64,000 nt of DNA from Sipunculus nudus. Lineage: Eukaryota > Annelida > Sipuncula > Golfingiida > Sipunculidae. The position numbers were made by a program, and so were the translations under genes. The stretch spans positions 22,355,400-22,419,399 of the forward strand of contig CM049322.1 in assembly GCA_026874595.1 (NCBI GenBank), in the 5' to 3' direction. The notes below the pieces were generated by a model. It had not been told where the DNA came from, searched no databases, and worked only from the letters and a program-made list of their open reading frames with translations. This document shows positions 1-14,312 of the stretch, piece by piece (position 1 is the first letter of the stretch; each line of letters begins with the position of its first letter).

Positions 1-2798
1 TGAATTAGATTTTGTCATTGATCCTCCTGGGTTGAACTCTCCATTTCATAAAGCGAGAAACGTGTTTTTCTCTTTTACTGACCACGCACGTGGGTCAAAT
101 CCCTCATTGAAAGCAAGCGTTATTCATATGAACAATAGTCCTTAGTGTTAGGGGTTAAGTGACCACGATGCACGCATTCCGGTAATTGCCGGAGACAGTT
201 CGGCTGTGTTCGGTAAAAAAATAGAAAAATCACTCAAAATGATATGTATATTAAAAATTATTTATTTTCATATCGCCTATGTCACTGCGGGGATAATAGC
301 CTTTAAAATGATGTATGGCACAATATTGTACACAATATTGTATCACAGTTAATTAATTTTACACGAGAAAGTGGTATAGAAAAGTTATGAAGAAAATGTT
401 TGTAGCCCTATTACGAAAAAAATGTGTCATATTAAAGATCCATTCGGAAAATAAACCTAATCCACGATCTTGCAGATTTGACGTAACAATGACCTTATTT
501 TAAGTGTTAGCTTATGGCATGGCTATGATACATAAATGCTGCATTGGCTTATACGGCTTTAGTTACTTTAAGGCTAGTTGCATTTATGTTTTCGTGCTGG
601 TTGTCCGGAGGGTCTGAATAAGCCTGTGTTGTATGCAGGACACTTTGGGTTTCCTTATTAGTGTTCTGCTGCCTGAAATGATGTAACAGAGCCTCAAGTA
701 AATACACTAAGGCTGGGTGTCAGAAGGGGAGGTCAAGCTTGATTAGAATAATTCCTATGAGATGTTCAAGTGAACTTTTATACATAATTAGGATGATGTA
801 ATCAAAGCCCCTGTTCCTGAAACCTTTCTTGAGCTATTATTACTGATTGAGTGATGCAGTCAGGGCCCCTGACCATGATATGTAGGTTTCTTAGGCCTTT
901 AGGTTAAACCTGGCCAGGAACTGATTACAAATGTTTTGTGGTTTACGACAATTTCACTGCATTAAATTTTTGCATATTTCAGGTTTGTAGTGTTTTCAAG
1001 ATCTCACTATACGGTAATCTGCACAGAGTATATACACATCCTTATATGGACAATAAGTATGTGCACAATATCTTAAAATTTGACCAGGAATGGCCTACGG
1101 TAATAAACGACTGTTTCATTATCAGACAATGTAAAAGATTTTTTACATATTTTAAATTTATGGACAATATAAAAAGATTTTATAATTATAATTTATAACC
1201 GTAATCTTTTGCATTTCCGCATTTGAACTTACAGGCATACATCATCTACATGATATGTTAGTGGAACTAAAGTGTAAATGACAGTGTGTCGATGGCTCCA
1301 GGGACAACATATTTTTTCCCGGATAACCTCAGAAAAATGATTTGGGATTCAAGCTAACAATGACAGGGAAATGCGGCTGAGAAGTAGTGCTGTTTTATTT
1401 GTTGCTCTTTTCACATCATGGGATAATTACTTAATTGAATAAAGTGTTCCTCACTTTTAATTTGTTGAGCCTATTTCTTTAATTCATTAAGCTGTGTTAC
1501 AATAAAACATAGTTAAACTGATAGTCATATGTGGGGTTAACTAAGGTTTTAGGCGGTTAAAGGCGGTTTTAGACAGTTTATAGCCAATTTTAGGCAGTTA
1601 AAGGCACTGCCCTGCCGAAAACAGGTTTGGCTGTTTTCGTTTCATATAACATACAAAACATGTATTTATCAAATAATGAAATATTGATATAAAAAAAGCC
1701 GTACATGTGCCTGACCTGAAACTCCATTTCATCCATATAACAGGTGCCCGTCTGTGATCAATCAATTATCGCTGATATGTAGGTTTGAGGTTTAATAGTG
1801 GTACACGTGCTGTTGAAGTGTTTCACTCATTGTAAATCTATTACTGGCGTTATCAATTTTCAAGTGATTATATGTCGGCATAGTTCCAAAATACATTATC
1901 AATGTTATTAACAAAGCATTATCTAGCAATCAATGCACCTGTTCGAGAAATGCCCAGATATTGCTATTTAAGGCTAACGGACTCTGCACAGCCACACACA
2001 TTTATCTTCTTTGACCTCGCACTTAGAAAAAGTACAAAGACCAGTGCTTTCTCTGACAATAATTTTCACAGGTTTATGAGATAAACATATATATGTACTA
2101 TCTTCATGCAAAGTGATGTTATGATGAAATTTATTACCCAGAAATGAAATATAAAAAAATCATTCGAACAGCAAACCATTATTGTCAAAAACAATAAAAT
2201 ATACAGATTACCAAAAATTGACTGTGCCGTAAGCCGAATGACATTTTTTATTTAAATGTTAGCTTTCAAAGTCGAAAAGTATATCAAAAAGAAAACGCGT
2301 CAATCTTCGGCGTGTATATATGGTGTTGATGGCAAGGAAAAATAATTATTTACATTCATTTGGGTTGATACTGTCATTAATACATATAATTAACTTACTA
2401 CTGAAATAATTTGTTACGAATGGTCTTCTAGAATTTAAAATAAATTAAATTTATCATACATTCTAGCAAAAAAATAAATATTGACACACAATACTAAGTT
2501 TGAAAATTCCTGAATTACCTATAATGTTAAGCAATCACAGCTCACTGGTAAATTGAATCCCAGCTATCAAGTAGATATGTCCGGCTAACGTGTCCGTAAG
2601 CAGCTACCCGTCGAGTATTTGATTAAAATACACCCTACCCAAGGACAATAAAACCTTCATTACAATTAATGGGACGGATAAAATACTTACATCGTTACAC
2701 CAGAGTCAACGTTACACGTTATGAGATTCATGTTTGTCCGTATCAAATATAACTTTATTTATTTTACATGGATAATAAAACTGTTTATTATAACTAAC
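1..2798. other. Intergenic/intronic, no gene seen
   Basis: AT-rich DNA. The longest open frames (near 938-1198 and 1902-2084) are under 90 codons, lack domain signatures and have no clear splice borders. I see no repeat array or RNA gene here. Confidence 0.5.
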
Positions 2799-2986
2799 AC
2801 AAGGCACTCTCGATGGCTTGTATGTTGGCGCTTGGTAGTCGATAAGGTTGAGGAAACCTAAGGATCCAGAGAAAACCACCTACCTGTGGCGGTCAACTAC
2901 AACCCACTCTCATAGGCACGCCGGGAATCAGACCCGGGTTGCCAAGGAAGAAGGCCGAGCGTTTTGCCACTCAGCTGTCCATCCCC
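2799..2986 (-). mobile_element. tRNA-derived SINE copy 1
   Basis: Read on the minus strand the copy begins near 2986 with a tRNA-like head: GACAGCTGAGTGGCAAAACG resembles an A box and GGGTCTGATTCCC a B box. A non-tRNA body follows and ends in GAGTGCCTTG. The same head and body recur at 14,124 (+), 20,625 (-) and 25,711 (+), with many substitutions between copies. This is a dispersed SINE family and not a functional tRNA gene, because no 3' acceptor half can be folded. It would be transcribed by RNA polymerase III and mobilised by a partner LINE (established for SINEs in general; the partner here is unknown). Confidence 0.75.
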
Positions 2987-4231
2987 TAATGGTCCGTATT
3001 TAATGAGAAAGACGAAAAAACACACTCATCACACAATTTCCCATAAATTCACACATAAACACACAGTTTGCATACATTCGAATGCTTCAGCTGCAAACGG
3101 ATCAGACGGGTCAGACGAATCATACGTTGCTGATTCTAACTGTGAGTAAAAAATGACAGCGAGCAAAATCAATTACATAAAAGAGATATAGAAATGTAAA
3201 TGGATTTCGGAATCTGGAGTGCATATATGTTATTCGTTCAATGTCTTGTATAATTTGGGGATGGTCAGAGAATTCAACAGAATATTTATCAAGAGCATCG
3301 CAAACTTACATAATAAGCCCGTCGTGTATGTGGTGACCTCTGGCCCGATTAAATATGCGTTAATTTTGATGAGAAAAAAATTCAGGTGAGAAACTCTATT
3401 GGTGAATATGTATAATGAGTTATGAAAAATGCTTCCAAATGCGGTGACTCTGAACTCAATTGATATGCATGTACTTGATGATAAGGTAATTCACGTTAGA
3501 CGCTCTGTTGGTATAATGAGTTTCATGGAGTTTCATGGAAATCATTCATATCCTTCTCAAGTTATCGCAGCGAAACCACAGAGTAGACTAGTGACCTGTG
3601 AACTTATTAAATATGCGTAGATTTTGTCAATAATCATCAAACGTGGGGAGACTGTCTGTTTGTAAGTAGTTATGGTGAGTTTCGTAAAAATCCATTGAAG
3701 TGCCGATAAGTTTTCGCGGCAACACTCAAAATTAACGGACTGAAGGTCGGACGGTGGGTATATATCATTATATTCCCGTCATAGGACGGGCGTATGAAAA
3801 TTTTATCTTATGTCACAAAGTGAATCGTGTCATTGGGGCAGGTTTACCCTGCTTCGTTTTATTATGACATCATTCTGTCCTGAAACGATATTGGTATTTA
3901 ATAGGTGTCGCCGGGTGTTTTGGGCCATCATAAAAGACATAGTTCAACCATGGTAATGTCGCACCCTATGGCACGAGGCATCATGGCAGTAGTATGGTTC
4001 CAAGCATATTTCCCTATGTCAGCAAAAGATACCAACGGTACAGGTTGGGACCGCTTCTTTAGGTAAACGGCCGTTGGTCCGTTAGAACCGTTCTATCGTG
4101 TGGCGGGACTGATACTACCAGTATCGGATTCGGGGAATCGGTAAAACCTCATCGTTATGGTCTACGCAAATCACTGGCCTGAGGCTGTGCCCCTGTCGAA
4201 CGTACAGATGGTCACGGTAACAGAGCTACTA

Positions 4232-4232
<1 letters not shown>
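2987..4232. other. Decayed dispersed repeat with hairpin end, no gene
   Basis: From about 3310 to 3790 there are loosely repeated phrases (GAGTTTCATGGAAATC, TTATCGCAGCGAAAC, ACGGACTGAAGGTCGGACGG) that end in a short hairpin at 3775-3790 (CCCGTC, loop ATAG, GACGGG). A TTATCGCAGTGAAAC phrase also occurs near 20,252. It looks like an old dispersed element whose end is the hairpin. Nothing in it codes convincingly. Confidence 0.35.

Positions 4233-4310
<78 letters not shown>
4233..4310. repeat. (TA)n microsatellite
   Basis: About 39 uninterrupted TA dinucleotides. A second TA tract lies at 4471-4534. Confidence 0.98.
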
Positions 4311-4313
<3 letters not shown>

Positions 4314-4469
4314 GGTAGTGTTACCCTCCGATGTAAAGTGCTCTATGGCCTACAGACTAACTTTTCAAACCACGCCGTTGGCTTCATTCTAACCACATTC
4401 ACCTGAAGATCGGGTCACATCCCGTGAAACAGACTGTTGTGAAATTAACAGTGTTGTTTTTCTTCAGAG

Positions 4470-4470
<1 letters not shown>

Positions 4471-4534
<64 letters not shown>
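4471..4534. repeat. (TA)n microsatellite abutting a transposon end
   Basis: About 32 TA repeats that stop exactly where a CAGCGAAACC transposon-like end begins at 4535. TA is the target of pogo/Tc1-type elements, so the element may have inserted into a TA tract (inference). Confidence 0.95.
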
Positions 4535-4537
<3 letters not shown>

Positions 4538-4730
4538 CGAAACCTCGTTGTGTCAATCTCGGTTGTCAAATTCCCGCATGTGTCGAAGTCGAACGTGGGG
4601 TCCATGCAAAAAATAGTTAAAACCTTACTAATTTAACTCCGCTTATGTCGAAGTCAGATGTGTCGAAAAACCGGATGTGTCGAGGTGTTTTTTTGGTCCC
4701 CAGCTAATATTCCTATCGCTTAACTCGAAG
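4535..4730 (+). mobile_element. Left end of a pogo/Tigger-like element
   Basis: CAGCGAAACCTCG directly follows TA at 4533-4534. It is followed by repeated TGTCGAAGT-type phrases (about 4580, 4648, 4665 and 4677). This layout, CAG-AACC-type terminus plus repeated subterminal motifs next to TA, is typical of pogo/Tigger elements. I could not find a matching right terminus or any transposase, so it is a fragment or a very decayed copy. Confidence 0.4.
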
Positions 4731-7700
4731 TCATGATTGGATAAAAGTTGTGCAGGGCCCGTCACTAATGATTTGGCCGTGATGACTAGTCATAATTAAT
4801 TAACACCGACCAGGCTCTCACTCATCAAGCGCGATGGCTCTGTCGACTCACGGTAAACAGTTGTGCTATGTCCAAGAATCATACATACGGCCGCGATAAC
4901 AGGTTTCATAATTAATACCAGCTTGGATCTTACACATCTTGAGTGCCAGTACGATGAGTGCGCTATAAAAAAAACACACCATCTATAGATTACTGCATTT
5001 GAACAATGGCAACCCGGTCCGTCACCTGGTAAGGGCAGCCTTTTCCCTAAGACACCGAAAAGGGGCAACGTTTATCGGAAGACAACGTCCTCAGCCCTAA
5101 TCAGGAGCCCCTTTCACAAGTGAACTTTTTCAACAGATACTGAAGGGTAGCACTGTAGGACAACACACGTAAGCCTATTTAAGAAACTTGGAATTTGCCG
5201 AATAAAAGTTATATAACAGACCAGTATAAAGGCCCCTATTCCTGGTTCCTCTGGTTTACGCGACAGTTTATTCGGGTCATTTTCAGTGAGCTGATTTACT
5301 CTTCTCATGACTGATGGGTTTGAATATATGTCGGTGTTTGGAGTCATTTTAATATTCCTGTGACAATTTCAGATTTCTAGTTATTATTATTATTATTATT
5401 ATTATCATTATCAGCATCCATGACCAAAAGATTTAAAAAAAAGTCCATGCGAACCCTCAGTTACGCACTGGTGGTAACTTTCGGTTAACACGGATCTCGT
5501 CATATATCACCTGATTCAGAAAACTATATTTTATAAGAGATAGACGTCCTTGACGATATATAATTGCAGTATCAAGTATGAACATACTTTACCACTCTCT
5601 TTATAATTTCTAATTACGAAATAGTTCCGCAATAATTTGTTTCTGATCTTTTCAAAAATTCACGAAGGGACGTTGAATCTTGAACAAATTGAAGTGAGTT
5701 GATGGCTGTTTAATGGTGAACTTTAATTTGCTTTCATTATTTCAATGGATACTACCAAAATGATAATATGTTACGGCTACGGGAAAATATTGCACAAAAA
5801 GTACCCCTACAAATCCGGTTTTGGGGACACTACAAGGTCACAGAACGCAATTTGACGTCCTAACTGCCAAATAAACAAAACATGTGTGCACGGCGATGTA
5901 TACTGTCACTTAAGTCACCGTTTTCTTTTGATCTGCTGTACCATTATAACACTGTGACTGTCTATAATGGTAATAGTTTTAAAAACAAAATTTTGTTAAT
6001 CTGTGGAAATTGTTGTAGGCCTACGTAGAACGATTGTCTGACTGGCCACTTGCCTCTATCAAAAGACCTGCATTCGCTAATAAGAATTAAGTTTAAAATC
6101 TGAAATAAAGATTGCCATATGTTTATTGATCACACACTTGACACATGAAACTTTGATCAGGCCGTGGAACATTATGATTTGGACGAGAGGGATTCTGTAA
6201 GACCATGATAGAAACCAGATGGCTTTTGAGATTGTGCCTTCTCAAGTCTCATATCAAACTTAGTTTAATACTCCATTTTCTCAAATATACCTCGTGGTTC
6301 CAACTTTATTAACAGTTTGAAATATAAAAGACATTAAACATACTAATCAGTGATATGAGGTCGAGGTTAAATCTTGATATCTTGATCTGGGTGGACACTC
6401 TCTTGTTTTGGTGACTCTGTACTGTCACGGGATATAACCAAGAGAGAAACGGAACGCGCCACTTAATTAATTTCTAATGCCAGGTGCCTCCATCAAGAGA
6501 ATTAATAGCAACAAAAAGGCAGATTTACGCTTCATTTATTAACAATGACCCGACTGAGGCCCTCTCATAGAGTCCAACATCACACAATCTTCAATTCTTC
6601 TGAGAGCATCAACAAACCTAATTGTATTATATATATATATATAACGTGAAGTTATTATTGTCATAAACGTTTGTCTTATTTGTTGTTTATTAATTATAAA
6701 TTTATCCTCGGCATGTAGTTCTATATCTGTGCAAAAAAAAAAATCACTGTTACGGGTGCGTTGTTGTTTAATTAAAATGGATAAGCAAGTGTTCGGTACA
6801 TGAAAACACTGTTTGTCGTATTTTAGATTAAACTAAACTGGTTTTCTATTATTAATAATAAACTGGAAGGACAAGGAAGCTTTCAGGTTGTAATATGCAA
6901 GAACGAATCCGCAATAAACCAGAAGTCCATTAAGGTGGCATCTTCGTTTGCAATCACTTTGCACTCTAAATAAAATGACAATAAGTCTCCCTATTTTCAT
7001 GCAAAACCCCATCAAGTATATATCATTTTAAACATTATAAATTTAACCAACTGCAGACTTATGATGTGTTTTCGTATCTCATCAATGACATTCATAGTCT
7101 ATATTTAAAAATAAACTTTTTTTTCTACAAACCGAGTTTTTTTTAGTAGGTATCAAAGTTTCAGTAGGCACATTTAAAAATACATGAAAATATCTCCAGT
7201 TGTTTTGTTTACTGAACTATCACTCTTTTTTATATTTAAACTATAAAACGTTGTTCCGATCACAATTAACTTTTCATGTGCAAAACAGCTAATAACGTAT
7301 TTCAAAATAAAAATTTGGATAAAATGTAATTGATATTGTGAGTGTAAAAATTACACATGTATGTCATTTGTCGTTACTGAGAAATATCGATTTAAATCTC
7401 GTGCATTTCACTTAGAACACATTTTGAGAAAAGTGCACAAAAAACAGCGTGTGCTCTAAAATATAGACCTTAACAAGGGTTTATTTTGCATGAAAACCTG
7501 TTGTCGTAATTAATTATAGCATGATAAACCGAATGTACTTCAAGTTTGCTTATTCTGTTATCATATTTTCAAGTTTTTCAAGTGATACACAAGTTAATAC
7601 ACAACATACCTCCCTCTTGTCAACTCAGCCAAACAAACATAATTAGCAACATAACACTCTCCCATTAATGGTTGCCATAGATTGTTGCTAGATTTTCACC

Positions 7701-10369
7701 AAGTTATGAACACATTTACACACCACAAAGTTATTTTCATAATATATCTGCTTAATCTGTTCTATTGACGCATTGTGTCGGTGGTTTCAAAATAAAAACG
7801 AATTATACTGTTATTATAGTAAACAGCGAAAATACCCTTGACTAGACAATTTGAAGACGCTCAGAAGGATTTTTGGACACGGACAAAAGTTTATGATTTA
7901 AATGTTTTTTTATTGGCCAAAAATTAATCAATAGAAAATGTTAAGCATATTCATTTCCCCGAGACGACGGAAAATGCCGAACGTCAGCAACAAGATATTA
8001 GTTGGATAACTAGTCATTTGATGCTACATTATGATAAAATACTTTCTCCTTAATTGTATTGTTGAAATAATACTCATTCGCGAAAATAAAAGGAAAACAC
8101 TTAAATCTCTTATATAAAAGTCCCTCTTTAAATAATAAGATGCATATTCTTTTTTTTTTCTGACAGCCCTTGCTGTTTTGCTGTTGTAACCAAATGCTCG
8201 ATATCAAAGTGTTTTGACTTCAGACATGCAGTGAGTGGTTGAATAAAGTAAAGATATTTGCTTCATACTCACTTTAACTTGAATGATGTTGAAAAAGGGG
8301 GAAAAGTTCATGCTAAGCTAAGGTTTTATGAGAACGCGACTAACGTGTCACGCGAAGAACTTACAATGAAAAATAAGCGCGTAATTTTGGGGAACGATTT
8401 AATAAGAAAAAACTATTCGATTTAATATAGCATGCAGTTTACAGGACCTCGAATTAAATCAGACACCCTCAGGGCCGCCATTTTACTCAATCAGTGCTTC
8501 ACTACATCTCAAGTATATGTTATAAATGCTACATTTATTCAGCAAATCCATGTGATTAGTTAAAGTATGCACCTATTTTACTTGTCTTACTTATACTTTT
8601 AATTTGATCTATATCCAAACTTTCAGAAATTTTTAACAATTTTATGATAATAGTGTTAAAAAAATTCTTATACCAGGCAAATCATCAAAATTCCTCTGGA
8701 GAATGCCGTTTTCAGCATTAATTGTGGGGACATGTGAAATTGATTTTTAGGGTGGGGGTTCATGGTTTCGTTGTACACACACGTTCCAAATTTACTGGTC
8801 AATGAGTATAGATAAGCTCCGTTATATAACAAGTGCGATCCATTTGTATGTATTTATTTTGAAATGTTATGCAAAATGTTTTATTAGGATAGGGTATAAG
8901 TGCTCAGGAGGAAAGGATATAGAGGCAGACGACAACGTTTCTCAAAAGAACAAACGCTACATGTCTCCCGTTTATGCGCTAAACAGTCTGGCATCAATTC
9001 ATTCAATGAATTCATTTGATTTTAGTTATATTTAGAATTAAATATAGTTGTAAACGAATCTTTTACGTAGGTGTTCCTGTCGGCGATCTACTCATTGGTA
9101 TTTGATCTCGATTCTTGTTTACCAACCTATGATGCTGGTCCAATTGACCCGAACACTGCAGACGACCCTTTTGGGTCAAGTGCTCATGGTCGTCGTAAGG
9201 TTCGATTAATTTGTATATCCATTGAATTCAAACAACTGTAATGTATTATTTTGAAAAATAAAAATAAATGTATCAAAAGTATAATCTACGTACTTAGTCC
9301 AATTATTGTGTAGACAAAAGTCAAGAATATTTTAATTCAGTTAAACAGAATTTCTAGATAATTTGTGCAATCACTATCAATGTAATGTAATGGTCCCTGC
9401 TTGAAGTATAGCCATGGGCCCAAGTCACCTTTAATCCGTCCCTGCGGCAGATGTGAATATGTAACAGAGGTTTAAACATGTACTCAGTCCTCATACTGTT
9501 TAAGTAATTTTGGGCATGCAACATTATCACATGATGACGAATTATTGAATGATGATTAAAGAAAACACTTTCCGAGATCTTCAATTAGAAAAGAAAACGC
9601 ACATGAAGAATTGTCTGCATAAGATAAAATATTCATGTTTTATGCTTGGGGTCAGATTTGCTTGTGGTTTACAGAGGATTATCTAAAAATATCGCATTAA
9701 ATTACACTACCCGAACAGCAATGTTTCACACCGGAACATCTGTTTAAGATCATGGGCCCCTATTAAAGTACTTCTGTATCAATTTACTAAAAAGAATTCC
9801 TTTGAGTTAATGTTCAAATTTGATCTTCACATTGATGGATGGCATTGTCTTACCTGGTGGCTGTCTTGTGTTCAGCTTGGGTTCAGACTGCCGTGATATC
9901 TGCTAATCTGACACCAAATGCTTTGTTATGCCCGTTAACCGACCTATTTAACCTATATCACCGGTTCTGTACGTCAGTATGTCGTAAGCATACAATAAAT
10001 GACACGCAGGCTAGTCCAAATACATTAGCACCTGACGTCATAACACATTTACACTGATTAAGGGGCGGCAAACATCCCTGAAGTCAAATCGTTATTATGT
10101 GTGTTGTCTGTTAACAAAGAGTAATTGCAGTCGAATAGGTCAATAAGATATATTTGTAATATCTGCAATATGTGTGATTAGCACATTAGTTCTATTCTCA
10201 TAGTGAACGGACTGGCTGAGGTAAAGACTTTTGTTACAGGTGTATGTTTTATTGTGCACAGGAGTGTTACATGAGTAGAGACACAGCGTTCTTTTTTTAT
10301 TCTAGATGTCTCGGGTCCGTCCATGTGCGTGTATATTGAATCTACTAACGAAACATCTTGAGAAGATTT
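4731..10369. other. Intergenic/intronic, no gene seen
   Basis: Contains a short TTA tract near 5378-5404 and a TA tract near 6630-6644. Open frames are all under 95 codons and unrecognised. No coherent exon chain or repeat family was identified. Confidence 0.5.
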
Positions 10370-11290
10370 AGGCAAATCTGCTGAAAACCTTAAATTAGGT
10401 CAAAATTACCTTCATTTTGCGACCTAAAGGCCAAAAAACATGATATTTAGCACCCAGAAAAGTCAGACGGGGCACATATTGTATCAATTAGGCCTAGAAT
10501 CCTCTAATGTTACATTCTGAGACGACCTAGGCAAATGTCTTTGGAAATTTGAAATAAGGTCACTATGACCCATATTTTGCGACCAATAGGACAAGGTGTC
10601 ATATAAGCACCCAGACAGACGAGGCTCAAATTATATCCATTAGGCCAGGAATTTTCTAACACAAAATTCAGGGAGGTACTTGGCAAATATCCATCGAAAC
10701 TCTAAAATTTGGTCAAGGTGACCTATATGCTGTGGCCTACCGGCCGAAAATAGGTTTGAGCACCCAGACAGTCAGACGGGGCACAAAGTGTATCCATTAG
10801 GCCTAGATTTCTCTAACATAATACTCAGGGAGGTCCTAGGCAAATGTCCTAAGAAACCTGATATTGGGTCACTGTGGCCTTTACTTTGCGACCTACGGAC
10901 CGAAAACATGATTTTGAGCACCCAGACAGTAAGACGGGCACAAGATGTATCCATTAGGCCTGGAATCTTCTAACATGAAATTAAAGGAGATCTAAGACGA
11001 ATGTCCTATTCAACCTGAGATCAGTTCAGGTGACCTATATTCTGCAGCTTATACGATAAAGATATCATATTAGCACAGTAGATGTGAGATAGGCACAAAT
11101 CTAGTCTGTTAAGCCCAGAATCTTCTAAAGCAAGATTTAGGGAGGTTATAGCTAAATCTCTGTGGAAACCAGAAATTATGTCATGGTGCACAGGCTATAT
11201 TCTATGTGCCATGAGCCAAAAAAAAATATGAATTTGAGCATCCAGACAAACAAGGAATAAATTGTGTCTTTTTTTCCTTTGAACCTTCCA
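10370..11290. repeat. Six-copy tandem array, unit about 156 bp
   Basis: The phrase CACCCAGA (or a close variant) recurs at 10451, 10608, 10761, 10919, 11074 and 11239, so the spacings are 157, 153, 158, 155 and 165. Each unit contains GGCACAAA-type, ATCTTCTAAC-type, GGTCACTGTGACC-like and GCGACCTA-type phrases. The same core unit appears once at about 29,410-29,530 and in the short last unit of the element at 30,458-32,420. The array therefore appears to be the inside of a dispersed element whose ends are lost here. Confidence 0.85.
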
Positions 11291-14123
11291 AAAAAGGGGA
11301 GTGCCCTGTATTAGTTGTTGTAACTAGTTGGATAATCCGTGTCAACTAAATAAAGTTAATTTAAAAACGGTAAATATTGTAATAATTTTTATTGCCGAAG
11401 TGGTGGTGTTGCAGGTGCAAATTGCGTGATATTTCCCTCGAACAACATTGACCCTCTACCATTCAATTTGTATTTTAGATATAATTACACTAGTAACTTT
11501 TATTATAATAGTCACTGCGTCGAGCTTTATTATAATAGTGACTGCGCTGAGCAACTACTATTGTGATAAGGGTCGCTACCGTAATAATAAAGTGTAAAAT
11601 TATAATGACTTTTAGTATTATAAACCGTTGCAAACCACCCTTACGTCAATATTTATAGCAATAACATTTATTAAGTTAACAACATTATCATAATAGAGAC
11701 AGTATCGAACAATCGGTATTGTAATAACGAATATTATCGTAATAATACCCTGCACCCCTTTAATAATTTATAATAATTGTTTTTAATTATTTCCACTTAT
11801 GTGTTTTAGATGGCATAGATAATAAAATGAGAGATAAATAAAAGGTAATGAGATAAAGCATCTCCAATTTTGAAATGCATTTCCTCTAAATTTTGGTATT
11901 CAAGATTAGGGAGTTTTTTTATTCAGAAAACATTGTAATCATCCCTGAAGGCTTTGCATACACCAAAAGCAACATTAGTTACAACAGTAACCGTAGTTAC
12001 AATAATGTATATAATTTGTTATTTAAAAATACATAAAAATACAAAGAAGTTCAAGTGTGAATAAAACATTTTAACGGTCATGCGATCAAAAATTTACACT
12101 TGTTATATTAATAAAAAGTGAATTTGAGAAATATCTTTTAAGGTATCGCCATGCAAATTAAATATAAAATTATAAGGTCTGAAGACCAATAAAATACGTC
12201 TACAATTATAATTAGACGTAGATCTGATGAAACTGTTTAAGATACCGCTGCAATGTAAATGGTTTACGAACTAACGGACGGAGCTGATTACTATTTGAGA
12301 GCAACTGTATCATATACATTGTTACGGTCCTCATTCACTCTGCCAATCTGACTTGACGGACTGCAATACAAAAATTTAGAAACGTATCCTCACAGGCAAA
12401 TAGAGACATTATTTGTGCTATAACCGTGCTCTAAAACATAAATTAGTTTTATATTTATGTACAATAACAAACAAAAATAAAGAATTAGCTTATAATGACA
12501 ACTAAACAAAGTCTCTGGTATGCCCTGTAACACAAATAATACTTAAGTAAAGTCCAGTCTAATTCGAATATCACAAGACGTTCATAATAAATTACAGTTC
12601 ACAGCTCATAGTTCAATAATGTCCGGTTCAACGCATGATGGCTCGCAAAACTTCATGACAGGTCAGCCGACGGATAACGATATTACGTCCACATGTTATG
12701 GAGTTGGGAGGTATAAACAACCAGGAGCCTGTATTGAAAATAAATCAGTCCCCGGCTATTTTTGCGTATTATAAATTTTTATAGGGCGGTTAGGTTTGGC
12801 AGTATTCTTGTCTGGTATCAAACTAATATTTGTGGATTTGTGTGTGGTCGTAAAAAGGCGTAATTCCGCTCTTCAGCAGCCAATAGATGTTACATTGCCA
12901 TCAGACTATTCGCAGAAACATTCACTCCTGGTCGATGTCCACTAAGTATTTTCGTGTCGCGTCAAGCGCCCTTATCGAACCGCTGTTGGTTAATCCTCCC
13001 AATTGTTCCACGTGATGCTATCCGTGCCGTCTTTTCCTATACACATTGCACGTATGCAAGCACGGGTATCCCGCTAGTTGTTAAAATGTATGTTTCATTC
13101 ACGTCCCTTGGTGATAAAAGGGATGAGCAAAAAATAAAGTTTAAGCAGTATATTTTTTGTCAGTTAGTTGTATTGGTGCCAATTTCATATATGATGTCAC
13201 ACAAATTATCTGCAATTTTGGCCTTATTCGCTTACATGCACGAACTATAAAGAGCCGTACCTTCATTCTTCAGAGAAGTATATTGTTCTACTAAAATATT
13301 ACCAAGGAATATTGTTTATTGTTTTATATTCACAATATCTCCAAAATCACCATATAAAATCAAGGCAGGATCCTTAAATGTACTTAATACAGATTGCCTT
13401 TTTCCGGAATAACTGCGAAACAAAGCTACAAGTTATCCATTCTGAGTTACCTCTGCTTTCACTGTTAAATGTGCTTACAGGAGAGAGATTTCCTCAAGTT
13501 GTCAGTAACTTGTTTATATAAATATACACAAGGCTGGCATCTTCATTTGCAACTGGAGTGTATCCATTATTTGGTACTATCACGGTAGGCCCACACAGAA
13601 TTTTTTTGTCTTCTTTTGATTAGGCTCTTTCAATTGTGTTGGGTACTAGTCTATATATTTCTTTTTCAAAGTCATCTCAAAAAGAGAACGTGCCGCAAAC
13701 GCCACGAGAATGCGGTCTCAATCTCAAGCAAGTTCGTTCACGTTCTGGCTTGAATCTAACTGAACCTGGAGATACCGTAGAACGACGTGATAAGTGAGAC
13801 CTTGGCTTTAGGAGAGTTTAAGAGACTATGTCTACACGAAAGTCTGAACATCCCATGTCTAGCGATTAGGAGTTGTGCTTTCCTAATATCATACTGATGA
13901 TTGTAGTCTGTCATTCACAAAAGAAGCTAAAAAGTATATATTTTTTTGCATTGTTCATTATCATGAATAATGATGAAATAATAGAGTGAAACTAATAATA
14001 CTTAGTCGTATGCTGTGATAATGGGTAAGCTACATATAGCTTAATCCTCTTACCATTCAGAATAAACTGGAATGTACCAGTTTTGCTCGCAGAAAACAGA
14101 TCGATAGCTATCATATTCATACG
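11291..14123. other. AT-rich intergenic, no gene seen
   Basis: Holds a 27-bp direct repeat at 11,499-11,525 and 11,526-11,552 (TTTATTATAATAGTCACTGC type, a few mismatches). A 98-codon open frame at 12,954-13,250 shows no domain and is not called. Confidence 0.45.
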
Positions 14124-14312
14124 TGGGCCTGGCCGGTCGGGTGGTAAAACGGTCGGCTCTCTCCGCTCGCGACCCGGGTTTGATCCCCGGATCTACCATG
14201 AGAGTGGGTTGTAGTTGCCCGTACAAGTACATCGGTTATCTCCGATACCTCCGGTTTCGTCCACCTTTAAACACTACCGAATGCCACCATCTGAGCCACG
14301 GAGAGTGCCCCA
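14124..14312 (+). mobile_element. tRNA-derived SINE copy 2
   Basis: Begins GGGCCTGGCCGGTCGGGTGG, with B-box-like GGGTTTGATCCCC near 14,176. The body ends in GAGCCACGGAGAGTGCC. Same family as the copies at 2.8, 20.5 and 25.7 kb. Confidence 0.78.

Noticed and set aside
10772-10973. Open frames on both strands in the 156-bp array
   Set aside because: Inside tandem repeats, overlapping on both strands, no domain.
12954-13250. 98-codon open frame
   Set aside because: No recognisable domain and ordinary AT-rich surroundings; expected by chance in 64 kb.
14124-14200. Functional tRNA gene
   Set aside because: Only A/B-box-like parts exist, followed by a SINE body. No acceptor stem closes, and the same unit occurs four times.
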